Source: CAINDI01 sp037127585 (GTDB lineage Bacteria > Verrucomicrobiota > Verrucomicrobiia > Palsa-1439). From it: a stretch of 64,000 bases of DNA. Below the pieces are notes generated by a model. The model was not told the DNA's origin, searched no databases, and was given only the letters and a program-made list of their open reading frames with translations. Of this stretch, positions 8,304 to 15,761 are shown one piece after another. How positions within the stretch are numbered: the stretch's first letter is position 1; every line of letters starts with the position of its first letter. Position numbers and translations under genes: made by a program. Location: the NCBI GenBank assembly GCA_037127585.1, contig JBAXYB010000005.1, positions 1-64,000 of the forward strand, read 5' to 3'.

Positions 8304-9196
8304 TATTTCTTGGGCAATGCTTTGTCGCCTTGCAGTAAATCAAACGGCTCGGTCTCGGTGCTCAGTACAACCGTCGATTTCTTTTTCAACGTCAGCTCCA
8401 GCACTTCGAGTTTGCGCAGGAACATCGCCAGCTCGGGGTTCTTCTCGAAAACCTGATACGACTCCGCCGCTTTCGCGTCGCCCTCGGCGCGGATGCGTTT
8501 GCTGGCGGCTTCGGCGGACGCGAGCAGTTGGCTGCGTTGGCTGTCGGCTTCCGCGCGAATCTTGATCGCTTCGCCTTCACCTTCCGACCGGTAGCGCTCG
8601 GCGATCTCGTCGCGTTCGGCGCGCATCCGGGCAAACACTTTTTCCGTGATCGACTCCGGCAACCCAATCTTGCGGATGCCGACGAATTGCACTTCGATGC
8701 CGTACCGGGAGAGGGCTTCGGGTTGAACGGCGGTCAACATCTGCTGCTCGATCTCGGTAAACTTCACCGCCTGTGGATCGGTGTTAATCAAACTGGAGAA
8801 GGGGAACTGGCCGAGCACGGCGTTCTTCTGGCTCCGCAACAGTCCGTCAAGATTGCGCTCGGCTTGTTCGACGGTGCCGATACGTTCCAGGAATTTGATC
8901 GGGGACTGAATGCGCCAGCCGGCATAAACGGCGGCGAGCAGATTCTTGCCGTCGCGCGTGAGCGTTTCTTCGAACGCACCGTCGAGGGTGTGGATCCGGT
9001 TGTCGAACCGGTAGACGCGCTGCACCGGCCACGGCCAGCGGGTATAGAGGCCGGCAGCGCTGATGGCGCGTTCGGGTTTACCGAACGTGGTGACGACGAC
9101 CGCCTCGCCTTCGCGCACCGTGAACAACACTTGCAGCAACACAAACAGCGCGGCCACGAGCAAGCCGACTGTCAGTAGTAATCCGTTTCGTTTCAT
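8303..9196 (-). CDS. HflC-like SPFH/Band-7 membrane protein
   Basis: 297 residues. Residues 6-26 are a membrane anchor, followed by the SPFH start VREGEAVVVTTFGKP and the HflC-like stretch GLYTRWPWPVQRVYRFDNR. A long Arg/Glu/Ala coiled coil spans about 190-260. Length and order match HflC (protease modulator), which assembles with HflK as alternating subunits. The gene is 3 nt downstream of the polytopic SPFH gene and overlaps the HflK-like gene by one base. Confidence 0.88.
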   Translation of the reverse strand: MKRNGLLLTVGLLVAALFVLLQVLFTVREGEAVVVTTFGKPERAISAAGLYTRWPWPVQRVYRFDNRIHTLDGAFEETLTRDGKNLLAAVYAGWRIQSPIKFLERIGTVEQAERNLDGLLRSQKNAVLGQFPFSSLINTDPQAVKFTEIEQQMLTAVQPEALSRYGIEVQFVGIRKIGLPESITEKVFARMRAERDEIAERYRSEGEGEAIKIRAEADSQRSQLLASAEAASKRIRAEGDAKAAESYQVFEKNPELAMFLRKLEVLELTLKKKSTVVLSTETEPFDLLQGDKALPKK

Positions 9197-9199
9197 TCG

Positions 9200-11026
9200 T
9201 TACTCCTTCTTCTTCGCTGGCTGCGGGCCGAGGTCGAACAACTCCGGTCGCAGCTTGTCTTCGAAATTCAATTGCAGGACTTCGCTTCCCAGCCCGGCCG
9301 GGACGATGAACTTGCGCGCGCCTTCCAACGAATTGGCCAGCGCCGTCAGATACAGATTCGCGCGGAACACGTGCGGCGATTTCTTTTGCGTCTCGACTTG
9401 CGTCAGAAACCGGTCGGCTTCGGCCGCGGAAATCTCCGTCCGCTGCGCCCGGTATGCCTGCGCGTCGTACGTGGCTTTCGCGCCATCCGCTTCGGCCAAC
9501 GTCACCGTCTTGCCGGCGGTGGCGCGGGCGAGCAGGATGCTGGCTTCTTTCAATTCGAGCGCGCCAATCACGGACTGGAAAGCTTCCGCCACTTGCGTCG
9601 GCGGATGGACGCCTTGCAAGCCGACGAAGACGATCTGGATGCCGAGTTGCCGGTGATCAGCTTCGGCTTGAATGCGCTGCCACAGTGAATTGGCGACGCG
9701 AGTCTGGCCTTCGCCCATCAAATCGAAGAGGTCGCGCGTGGCCGCTTCCTGCGTCAAAATCCGGTGCGCGATCTGGTCGAGTAGCCGCGCCGAGTCGGCG
9801 TAGTGGTAGGCGAACGCATAGATATTGGTGATCTGGTATTCGACCGGCACGTTGAACGCCACGAGATTGACCGGTACCGCGCCCTCACCGAGGCGCGGGG
9901 CGGCGACGAGGAATTGTTCTTCGCCCTGGGCATGCGGGACGTTCCATTGAATGACTGGCGGCTCTTGCCCGCCGGCTTGCGTCTGGCCGATGCGGAGGCT
10001 GAGAATGCGTTTGACGGGGAACCGGCGGATTGTCGCGAACGGCCACGGCATTTTCAGATGGAAACCGCTATCGAGTTCCGCCACCGGTTTGCCGAAATGT
10101 TCGAGGATGGCCTTTTCGTCCGGCGCGAGAAAGACAAGGCACGAGAGCAGGTAGAGCGCGATGAGTTGGAAAATGATCAGCGGCAACAGCGCGTCTTCGA
10201 GAAACCGGTACAGCCATGAATCGGACACTTTGAAACCAAACTGATAGTCGAGCGAGCCGGCCACATTCCTCGCCCACGAGCCAGGTTCGGTGATCAGTCC
10301 GCCGAGCCGGCTTTCGTACGACCGGCACAGCTCGTCGCCTTTGCGCCGCGGCCGGTAAAGGTTCGCGATGAAATTAACGACAAGCTCAACCGCCAAGACG
10401 CCAAGAACCGCCAAGAGAAGTTTAGCGGCGATCGCATCGGCGCGCGGGTAAGCCAGTTCGCTAACGAGCGTCGCGATACCGGCGAGCACGGAAGCAAAGC
10501 AGGTCACGCCGAGCGCGATGCCGGGGCCGCGGAGCAACCGGGCTTGCCGACTGTAACCAAGTAGATACCGGCTCAGGAGAAAGGTTGTGAACGCTTGGCC
10601 GCCCAGAAATGCCAGCGCGAGGAGGCGTTGGCCGGCAGGGCCGGTCAACTCCCGGTACAGCACCAGAATCCAATAGCCAATGCCGCCGGCCAGTAACAAC
10701 GCAATGACCGGGACGACGAAACGTTCGAGCGCGGTTTGCGTCGAGCGGAAGGAATAGGGTTCGGCGCCGGCCGCCTCGTCGAAGATCGAACCGCTGACGC
10801 GTTCGCGGGCGGCGCTGGCGGCCGCCTGTTTTTCTTCAGCGGCGCGGCGGATGAGGCGTTCGCGAATGTAGACGACGAGCGAAATTACCAGCGCGATGGC
10901 GAGGAAGGGCAGGAGGGCGGCAAGCACCCGCAGTTGTGTGACTCGCGACAAGGCGAAGTTCACAATCAACCAAACCGCGGCGAGCAACCCGGCCAACAGC
11001 GCGGTACGTTCGGTCCGTTTATCCAT
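9200..11026 (-). CDS. polytopic SPFH/Band-7 protein with about seven N-terminal membrane helices
   Basis: 608 residues with an uncommon architecture. Roughly seven hydrophobic segments lie in the first 300 residues, for example LLAGLLAAVWLIVNF, FLAIALVISLVVYI and LLPLIIFQLIALYLLSCLVFL. The SPFH domain then begins at APDEKAILEHFGKPVAEL and runs to about residue 500, with GFHLKMPWPFATIRRF resembling HflK, and a Glu/Ala-rich helical stretch follows. The C-terminus is basic (AKKKE). It is the first of three consecutive SPFH genes, so a mixed three-component ring is plausible. A polytopic anchor would fix such a ring to a specific membrane complex. Function is unknown; the domain call is firm. Confidence 0.8.
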   Translation of the reverse strand: MDKRTERTALLAGLLAAVWLIVNFALSRVTQLRVLAALLPFLAIALVISLVVYIRERLIRRAAEEKQAAASAARERVSGSIFDEAAGAEPYSFRSTQTALERFVVPVIALLLAGGIGYWILVLYRELTGPAGQRLLALAFLGGQAFTTFLLSRYLLGYSRQARLLRGPGIALGVTCFASVLAGIATLVSELAYPRADAIAAKLLLAVLGVLAVELVVNFIANLYRPRRKGDELCRSYESRLGGLITEPGSWARNVAGSLDYQFGFKVSDSWLYRFLEDALLPLIIFQLIALYLLSCLVFLAPDEKAILEHFGKPVAELDSGFHLKMPWPFATIRRFPVKRILSLRIGQTQAGGQEPPVIQWNVPHAQGEEQFLVAAPRLGEGAVPVNLVAFNVPVEYQITNIYAFAYHYADSARLLDQIAHRILTQEAATRDLFDLMGEGQTRVANSLWQRIQAEADHRQLGIQIVFVGLQGVHPPTQVAEAFQSVIGALELKEASILLARATAGKTVTLAEADGAKATYDAQAYRAQRTEISAAEADRFLTQVETQKKSPHVFRANLYLTALANSLEGARKFIVPAGLGSEVLQLNFEDKLRPELFDLGPQPAKKKE

Positions 11027-11967
11027 CAGGCTTTAGTTTCGACGTTACGGAATGAGAGCATGCCCAAACTTAGGACGCCAAGCAAATAAAAGATACTGTA
11101 GCCCGCGACTTGCCGGACATACACCCACGGGATCTTCCCGTTAACTCCCATTAGACCATCGGCTACCCAAAAGTGTTGCCAGTTCGGCAATACATAATAA
11201 GCGATGGCCGCCAGCGGATTAGTCCCGGCAATTCGTCCCAGCAGATAATCGCTCATCAATCCGGCCAGCAACACCACCGTACACACCGCCAATGTCGGCA
11301 CCAGTTCCAGCCGCGTGATCAACGCCAGCGCCACGCCGGCCAACACCAGTGTCGCCAAGGAAACAAGAATACTCGCCGGCAATATCGGCCACGGCACGCC
11401 ACCGCGCGCCACGGTGTACGCAAACACCACGATTAGCAGGCCGACCAGCAACCCGAACGCCGTCGAGACAAACGGTCGTTGCTGATAATAATTGAGGATG
11501 CCGGCCACGATGTACGCCAGAAACAGCGCGCCCACGACTGGGCCGATGTTATCCCAGGCCGCGCCGTAGGTGTCGTTGGCCATCCGCGCGCTCAAGAGGG
11601 TCGCGATCCCGGTGGCGACGGAGAACAATCCCAGCACCCCGACCACGCCGGTAAATTTGGCGACAAAGAATAGCTCGCGGTTGACCGGCTTGCTCAACAC
11701 CGTCGCCAGCGTGCCGCGTCGGAGTTCGCGCCCCAACGCCGCGCTCGCCGCATACCCGCCGAGCAACAGCCCGCCGATGAAATGGCTCGCCAGCGCGCTG
11801 TCCTGCACAAGTTTTTCCGATTCACCCATCGTGTGCATCAACAACACCGGCAGCAGCGCGATGAACAGCACGCACGTGGTGGTCAACAACAGCAGAATGG
11901 GCTGACGCAATGCCTCCAGCAGCGTCAGTCCAGCAATCGCCAAGAATCGTTTCAGAAGCGGTCTCAC
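11026..11967 (-). CDS. ABC-2 type transporter permease, first gene of the SPFH operon
   Basis: 313 residues from the GTG at 11967, giving the typical start RPLLKRFLAIAGLTLLEALRQP. An upstream in-frame start at 12021 would overlap the promoter -35/-10 region, so the GTG is preferred. Six or seven hydrophobic segments are seen (ILLLLTTTCVLFIALLPVLL; ILPASILVSLATLVLAGVALAL; the last near the C-terminus), and ALGRELRRGTLATVLSKPVNR is the ABC-2 coupling segment. No ATPase gene is adjacent; the ATPase lies four genes downstream and could serve both permeases. The gene ends in a one-base overlap with the polytopic SPFH gene. Confidence 0.8.
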   Translation of the reverse strand: MRPLLKRFLAIAGLTLLEALRQPILLLLTTTCVLFIALLPVLLMHTMGESEKLVQDSALASHFIGGLLLGGYAASAALGRELRRGTLATVLSKPVNRELFFVAKFTGVVGVLGLFSVATGIATLLSARMANDTYGAAWDNIGPVVGALFLAYIVAGILNYYQQRPFVSTAFGLLVGLLIVVFAYTVARGGVPWPILPASILVSLATLVLAGVALALITRLELVPTLAVCTVVLLAGLMSDYLLGRIAGTNPLAAIAYYVLPNWQHFWVADGLMGVNGKIPWVYVRQVAGYSIFYLLGVLSLGMLSFRNVETKA

Positions 11968-11981
11968 GTTTCGCGGGCGAC

Positions 11982-12010
11982 TATATACATTGTCTCCGCC
12001 AGCGATGCAA
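11982..12010 (-). promoter_or_regulatory. sigma-70-type promoter of the SPFH/P1B-ATPase/ABC operon
   Basis: On the minus strand TTGCAT (12010-12005) is followed after 17 bp by TATATA (11987-11982). The start GTG at 11967 is 14 nt further, so the leader is very short. This fits the promoter form seen at many other operons here and supports the GTG start. Confidence 0.65.
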
Positions 12011-12127
12011 CTCGTCGGCAATCCGGCAAGAGCGCGGAATTTGGTAAGACAGTTTCCGGCTGGTTGAAGATTTTTGCTGCAATTACCGAGGTAACGCTGT
12101 AAAGAATTTCACAGTCTATTAACCAAC

Positions 12128-12133
12128 GAGGAG
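12128..12133 (+). promoter_or_regulatory. strong Shine-Dalgarno site of the SWIB gene
   Basis: GAGGAG lies 8 nt before the ATG at 12142. It is one of the few canonical ribosome binding sites in the window. No convincing promoter could be chosen in the short AT-rich stretch upstream (12060-12115). Confidence 0.6.
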
Positions 12134-12141
12134 ATCCGACC

Positions 12142-12420
12142 ATGGCCGCAAAAGCTAAAGCCGCAAAACGTAAACCCAGTGCCGCATTCATGAAACCCGT
12201 CCAACCCAACGCGAAACTCGCTTTGGTTGTCGGCAACAAACCGCTCCCCCGCACCGAGCTCACCAAGAAGCTGTGGGTGTACATCAAGAAGAATGGTTTG
12301 CAGGACAAGAAAGTCCGCACCCAGATCAATGCAGACGCCGCGCTCACTGCAGTGTTCGGCGGTAAGAAAAAGGTTAGCATGTTCGAGATGACCAAGCTGG
12401 TCTCGCAGAACGTGAAGTAA
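12142..12420 (+). CDS. SWIB/MDM2 domain protein
   Basis: 92 residues. A basic, Ala/Lys-rich head of about 15 residues (AAKAKAAKRKPSAAF) resembles histone-like tails. It is followed by one SWIB domain: KPLPRTELTKKLWVYIKKNGLQ, the N.. DKKVRTQINADAAL turn, then LTAVFGGKKKVSMFEMTKLV. Stand-alone bacterial SWIB proteins are typical of Chlamydiae and Verrucomicrobiota and are thought to act on chromatin or topology; their partners are unknown. The gene has a strong ribosome binding site and its own terminator, so it is a separate and probably well-expressed unit. Confidence 0.9.
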   Translation: MAAKAKAAKRKPSAAFMKPVQPNAKLALVVGNKPLPRTELTKKLWVYIKKNGLQDKKVRTQINADAALTAVFGGKKKVSMFEMTKLVSQNVK

Positions 12421-12442
12421 GACTGGGATTCAATCGTAGTCG

Positions 12443-12477
12443 AAAAGGCAACCTCGCCCTGAGGTTGCCTTTTCATT
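12443..12477 (+). terminator. rho-independent terminator of the SWIB gene
   Basis: AAAAGGCAACCTC at 12443-12455 pairs perfectly with GAGGTTGCCTTTT at 12461-12473 around a 5-nt loop. It ends in a T-rich tract (TTTTCATTT). Confidence 0.9.
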
Positions 12478-12654
12478 TGGTGCGCGTAGGAGACGTTCGG
12501 CTGGGTCTACCCCCTACGGTGATTGCATTTGAGGGTGAGCGGGGAAACGTTTGTAAGTAAGCCGGGCGTAGGTACTTATTTTTCTTCCGGTTGGGTGGCG
12601 ATTTTGGTTCAACATGGGGATGCAAAGCAAATCATCCGCCTTGTCGCGGTGCGA

Positions 12655-12694
12655 GCAAAACAGGACAAGTTCCGGAGTTAGCAAAACAGGACAC
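12655..12694 (+). repeat. left end of the IS: two direct copies of the terminal motif
   Basis: GCAAAACAGGACA occurs at 12655 and again at 12681, 26 bp apart, pointing the same way. The inner copy is part of the 21-bp inverted repeat. Such doubled sites look like paired transposase binding sites. Confidence 0.7.
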
Positions 12695-12710
12695 AACACC
12701 GGTAGCCACA

Positions 12711-13856
12711 GTTATCCCTCCACCGCCCGCCTTCATTCGTCACATTCTCGACTCGTTTCGACAACGCACGCTGACTGACGTCGAGTCCGCCGCCCAACTC
12801 GGTTTGTCCCGCCGTCGGCTCTACGCACTGGTCACGGCTTACCTGCACGCCCGCACGCACCAGCGCCTGGCGGGTCGGGCGGCAACCATACGCCGCCCTG
12901 GCCACAACCCGTCGTGGACTTACTGACCAAGCGGCTGCGGTGTGTGCCGCCGTGTCCATACAGTTTCGCGGCGTCCGAGGTCTTCCGGCTGCAGCACTTC
13001 AAGCTCGACCGATCCCAAGTCCGCCGCTGGGCCCTCGCGCACCAACTGGCGCACGCGGGCCCCGTGCCGCGCGTGCTGGCCCCGGTGCGCCGCTGGCAGC
13101 GCGCCGGATCGGCGAACTCTGGCAAATCGATGCCTCACCGCATCGCTGGTTTGCCCACGCGCCAAACCCCTTTCCGATGCTGAACATGCTGGATGATTGC
13201 AGCCGGGTCTTCACAGGCTCCCAACTTTACGAACGCGAACTCCTCCTCGCCTACTTCGCCTTCCTCCCGCCGGCTTTTCGGGCCCACGGCCGACCCTTGC
13301 AACTCTGTGTTGATTACCACAGCCTCTTTTTCACCCACGATTCCGCCGCCCTGACGCAATTGGGTTGGAGCTCAAGTTCTACGACATCAGCTAGCGCTAC
13401 GCCCCCACACCCCAAGCCAAAGGTATAGTCGAACGCGAACATCAGTACTGGCAAGGCCGACTCCCGGCCGACTTCGCGAGCGAAAAGATCACCGATTTGG
13501 CTGTCGCCAACACCCACCTCGACGCGCTTCGTGCGCACCACAATGCCCACGAAATCCATCGGGAACTCCGGCAGACCCCGCAGCAAGCGTGGCGGCAGGC
13601 CGCCAAAGAAAATCGCTCCGTGCTGCGGCCGGTGCCGCAGTGTCCGTGGTGGGACTACGTGTGGAGCGTCCGCACGACCCTCAAGATCGGCGTCGATGGG
13701 CGCGTCCCCATCGGGACGCAACGGCTCCGGATCGAACAACCCGCTGGCAGCAAAGTTTTTTTATGTCTCCACCCCACCGGCCATCACTCCGTGCTGGCCG
13801 CGCCACCCGAAGTCGGCACCAAACCCAAACTACTGTTTACCAACCGTCCCAAATAA
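12711..13856 (+). pseudogene. transposase (integrase-core DDE type), frameshifted
   Basis: Homologous pieces are spread over three frames. An N-terminal helix-turn-helix part comes first (FIRHILDSFRQ ... SAAQLGLSRRRLYALV). Then a linker in another frame contains FKLDRSQVRRWALAHQL. A catalytic core follows with the first Asp in ELWQIDASPHRW, the second Asp in LCVDYHSLFF, and, after another frame change near 13365 and a TAG at about 13391, the Glu in KGIVEREHQYW. A beta-barrel-like C-terminal part ends at 13856. At least three disruptions are visible, so no active enzyme is expected. The DDE spacing and WQIDASPH motif fit the rve integrase core of IS481-like elements. Confidence 0.8.
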
Positions 13857-13859
13857 AAA

Positions 13860-13898
13860 GTGTCCTGTTTTGCTAACTCCAAACTATTCCTGTTTTGA
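13860..13898 (-). repeat. right end of the IS: two copies of the terminal motif
   Basis: GTGTCCTGTTTTGCTAACTCC at 13860-13880 is the exact inverse of the left inner repeat. A second TTCCTGTTTTG follows 26 bp further out, mirroring the left end. Confidence 0.7.
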
Positions 13899-14074
13899 AA
13901 ACTACACGACAACCCCTTCGATTCATCTTGGCCGTAGTACTTAGTTCCGTTATCAGGTCACCGACTCAGCACAGTTTCACAACATCTGACAAAGATTTTA
14001 CAAAACTCTTACCGTATTCTGACCATGCCTTCCGTAAAATGGTGTCTGATGAAGTTGAAAGGAAATAGACTATT

Positions 14075-15202
14075 ATGAAACTCACAACTCAGCTCATTAC
14101 TGCCCGCGCCCCGTTTGATTTTCGGATTACACGCATTCTCCTCATGATGAAACAAATCACTTTCTGCATTCTGGTTTTCGTGACGATCGCGCTGGTCGGT
14201 CCAGCCCACGCTGAACAGGATCAAGCCGAACAACCGCTGCGGCTTGAATTGGACTTAATTGACGGCTCGCGCCTTATCGGCGTCCCCAGCATCGAAGCGG
14301 TGTCCGTCCAGACCCCTTACGCCAATATGGATGTCCCGCTGAATCGGCTTCTGACCATCAAAATGGGAGAAGATCACGAAACGGCATCCCTTGACCTTCA
14401 AAATGGCGACAAACTGAAGGGCGTCGTCAGTCTCGGGCCGATCAAGCTTGCGACGGTATTCGGAAAGGTTTCGGTCAGCATCGAGCACATCAGAAACATT
14501 CGCGTAATGTTGGGGGGGCGGGCACTGCCGGCGGGCGACGGAGCTTTGGCCTTCGGCGGCGTGAACTGGACGCCGTGGCGGACCCTGTTTGAGGTGCAGG
14601 GGGACAAGCTGGTCTCGTTGCCCAAGGTGCGGCCGGGGTTCAACTACGGCCATGGCGGCAACGGACGCGGGCCGGCGCTCATGACCAACATTGGCAGCCC
14701 GGATTGGAAGGATTACAGCGTGGAGTTCGAGTACGGCATGCGCGGCGTGGATCCGGCGTTAAATCCGCACGGACTGCCGCTGGACTATCGCGGCGGGTTC
14801 ATCATGTTCCATGTTGCCAGCGCGAAGGAGAGCTGGAACGAGCGCGGGGGGAGCATGTACAATCTGGCTTTTACCGGCGATGGCAATTGGAGTCTTACCT
14901 GCGCCTACAACCTCTATTGCCCAACGCCTAGTGGCTATAGCAATCCGACGAGCGATGGCAGTCGAAGTCTGGCGGAAGGCAAGGGACTGAAACACGACCC
15001 GAAAGCCGGGAACAAAATCCGGATTGAGGTGGCCGGGATGCGCATCCAGATTTGGGTTGACGGCGAGAAAGTCGTGGATCTGCGGGACGAGAAGATGCGC
15101 GAGTGTGTCGGAGGCCAGACGCTGGACCACGGCGGAATCGGTGTTGGTTGGGGCCATGACTCCATGGGCTGGATCCGCAATTTTTCAGCCAAACGGCTGT
15201 GA
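14075..15202 (+). CDS. secreted DUF1080-like (LamG-fold) protein
   Basis: 375 residues from the ATG at 14075, chosen because GAAAGGAAA lies 10-15 nt upstream; the ATGs at 14144/14147 also give a good signal peptide but have no ribosome site. A Sec signal (ITFCILVFVTIALVGPAHA) precedes a beta-rich domain containing two LDLxDGSRLxG / LDLQNGDKLKGVV repeats (mature residues about 15-90). A jelly-roll domain like DUF1080 (3-keto-disaccharide hydrolase / LamG superfamily) follows: PDWKDYSVEFEY, GGFIMFHVA, NKIRIEVAGMRIQIWVDGEKV and the final GGIGVGWGHDSMGWIRNF. Likely periplasmic, binding or cleaving a carbohydrate. Catalytic residues cannot be assigned. Confidence 0.75.
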   Translation: MKLTTQLITARAPFDFRITRILLMMKQITFCILVFVTIALVGPAHAEQDQAEQPLRLELDLIDGSRLIGVPSIEAVSVQTPYANMDVPLNRLLTIKMGEDHETASLDLQNGDKLKGVVSLGPIKLATVFGKVSVSIEHIRNIRVMLGGRALPAGDGALAFGGVNWTPWRTLFEVQGDKLVSLPKVRPGFNYGHGGNGRGPALMTNIGSPDWKDYSVEFEYGMRGVDPALNPHGLPLDYRGGFIMFHVASAKESWNERGGSMYNLAFTGDGNWSLTCAYNLYCPTPSGYSNPTSDGSRSLAEGKGLKHDPKAGNKIRIEVAGMRIQIWVDGEKVVDLRDEKMRECVGGQTLDHGGIGVGWGHDSMGWIRNFSAKRL

Positions 15203-15345
15203 CGTCGGGAAGTGAATGTGACTTCTCGGACGGCGACAACATCGGTACCGGACTGAGTTTTCCCACAGAAGCGCCCTCTCATTCACAGTTGCCGCTTCGC
15301 CCGTGCCACTCGGTTTTCATTCCGCTTGCGCTGCTCATTGGGGTG

Positions 15346-15525
15346 TCATTGGGGTCAACTCTTGAGGGCGTGTTGCCCAAATGCTTTTCCCGGTAGTAGC
15401 CGCGCTTCTGCGAAGCGCGGATCGTTGATTTGCTGAAGGAATTCGACGCTTCGCAGAAGCGTCGCTACACCAGATTCGACGGATTTTGATTTGAGCAACA
15501 CGCCCTCAAGAGTTGACCCCAATGA
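15346..15525. repeat. 31-bp perfect inverted repeat enclosing a REPIN-like doublet
   Basis: TCATTGGGGTCAACTCTTGA and the following 11 bases (15346-15376) recur exactly inverted at 15495-15525. About 118 bp lie between, holding the palindrome doublet at 15396-15468. There is no ORF. It looks like a miniature element or a nested insertion. Confidence 0.75.
15396..15468. repeat. REPIN-like doublet, GTAG family, copy 1
   Basis: GTAG (15396) is followed by the palindrome CCGCGCTTC-TGC-GAAGCGCGG. An inverted partner at 15444-15468 ends in CTAC and has stem CGACGCTTC/GAAGCGTCG. A GTAG tetranucleotide next to a hairpin is the signature of REP sequences handled by RAYT transposases. Confidence 0.7.
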
Positions 15526-15578
15526 CCAATGATGACCGAACGAGTTTCCAGATCGTTTCCTGAGGATCAACAGCACAC

Positions 15579-15603
15579 GGAACGAGCTGGAAGCTCGTTC
15601 TAC
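15579..15603 (-). repeat. single REP-like palindrome, AACGAGC family
   Basis: On the minus strand GTAG is followed by AACGAGC-TTCCA-GCTCGTT. It has the same GTAG-plus-hairpin build as the other repeats but a different stem. Confidence 0.6.
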
Positions 15604-15625
15604 GAATTACCATACACGCCCGTTT

Positions 15626-15698
15626 GTAACCGCACTTCTGTGAAGCGCCGATTTTCTTCATTGATTGAGCGGCACGCGCTTCGCAGAAGCGCGGCTAC
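15626..15698. repeat. REPIN-like doublet, GTAG family, copy 2 (one arm degenerate)
   Basis: The left arm, GTAACCGCACTTCTGTGAAG, differs from the family by transitions. The right arm at 15675-15698 (CGCGCTTC-GCA-GAAGCGCGG then CTAC) is intact. The gap 15203-15761 holds only these repeats and the lysS promoter; no gene is seen. Confidence 0.65.
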
Positions 15699-15725
15699 AA
15701 CTTCCCCTTCATCCTGACTTCGGCG

Positions 15726-15754
15726 TTGCTCATCGGGCTTTGACTCGCTATCTT
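15726..15754 (+). promoter_or_regulatory. lysS operon promoter, leaderless type
   Basis: TTGCTC at 15726 and TATCTT at 15749 are separated by 17 bp. The -10 box ends 7 nt before the ATG at 15762, so the transcript should start at or very near the start codon. There is no Shine-Dalgarno site. Confidence 0.7.
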
Positions 15755-15761
15755 GCCGGGC

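Larger units (their letters stand above)
12650..13906 (+). mobile_element. decayed insertion sequence with doubled inverted ends
   Basis: A 21-bp perfect inverted repeat, GGAGTTAGCAAAACAGGACAC, lies at 12674-12694 and 13860-13880. Outside each copy a second copy of the GCAAAACAGGA / TCCTGTTTTG core recurs exactly 26 bp further out (12655 on the left, around 13888 on the right). The outermost bases appear to be TG...CA. Between the ends are pieces of a DDE transposase in different frames. Exact ends and target-site duplication cannot be fixed by eye. The element is about 1.25 kb, of the integrase-core (IS481-like) type. Confidence 0.7.

Noticed and set aside
11968..12021. Longer N-terminus for the first ABC permease of the SPFH operon
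   Set aside because: The extra residues are encoded by the promoter region and do not look like a permease start; the GTG at 11967 fits promoter and family.
12060..12115. Promoter for the SWIB gene
   Set aside because: Several TTG-type boxes exist but none has a good -10 at 17-18 bp, so none was chosen.
15753..15761. TTG start three codons upstream for lysS
   Set aside because: It lies within the promoter -10 box, so it would not be in the transcript.
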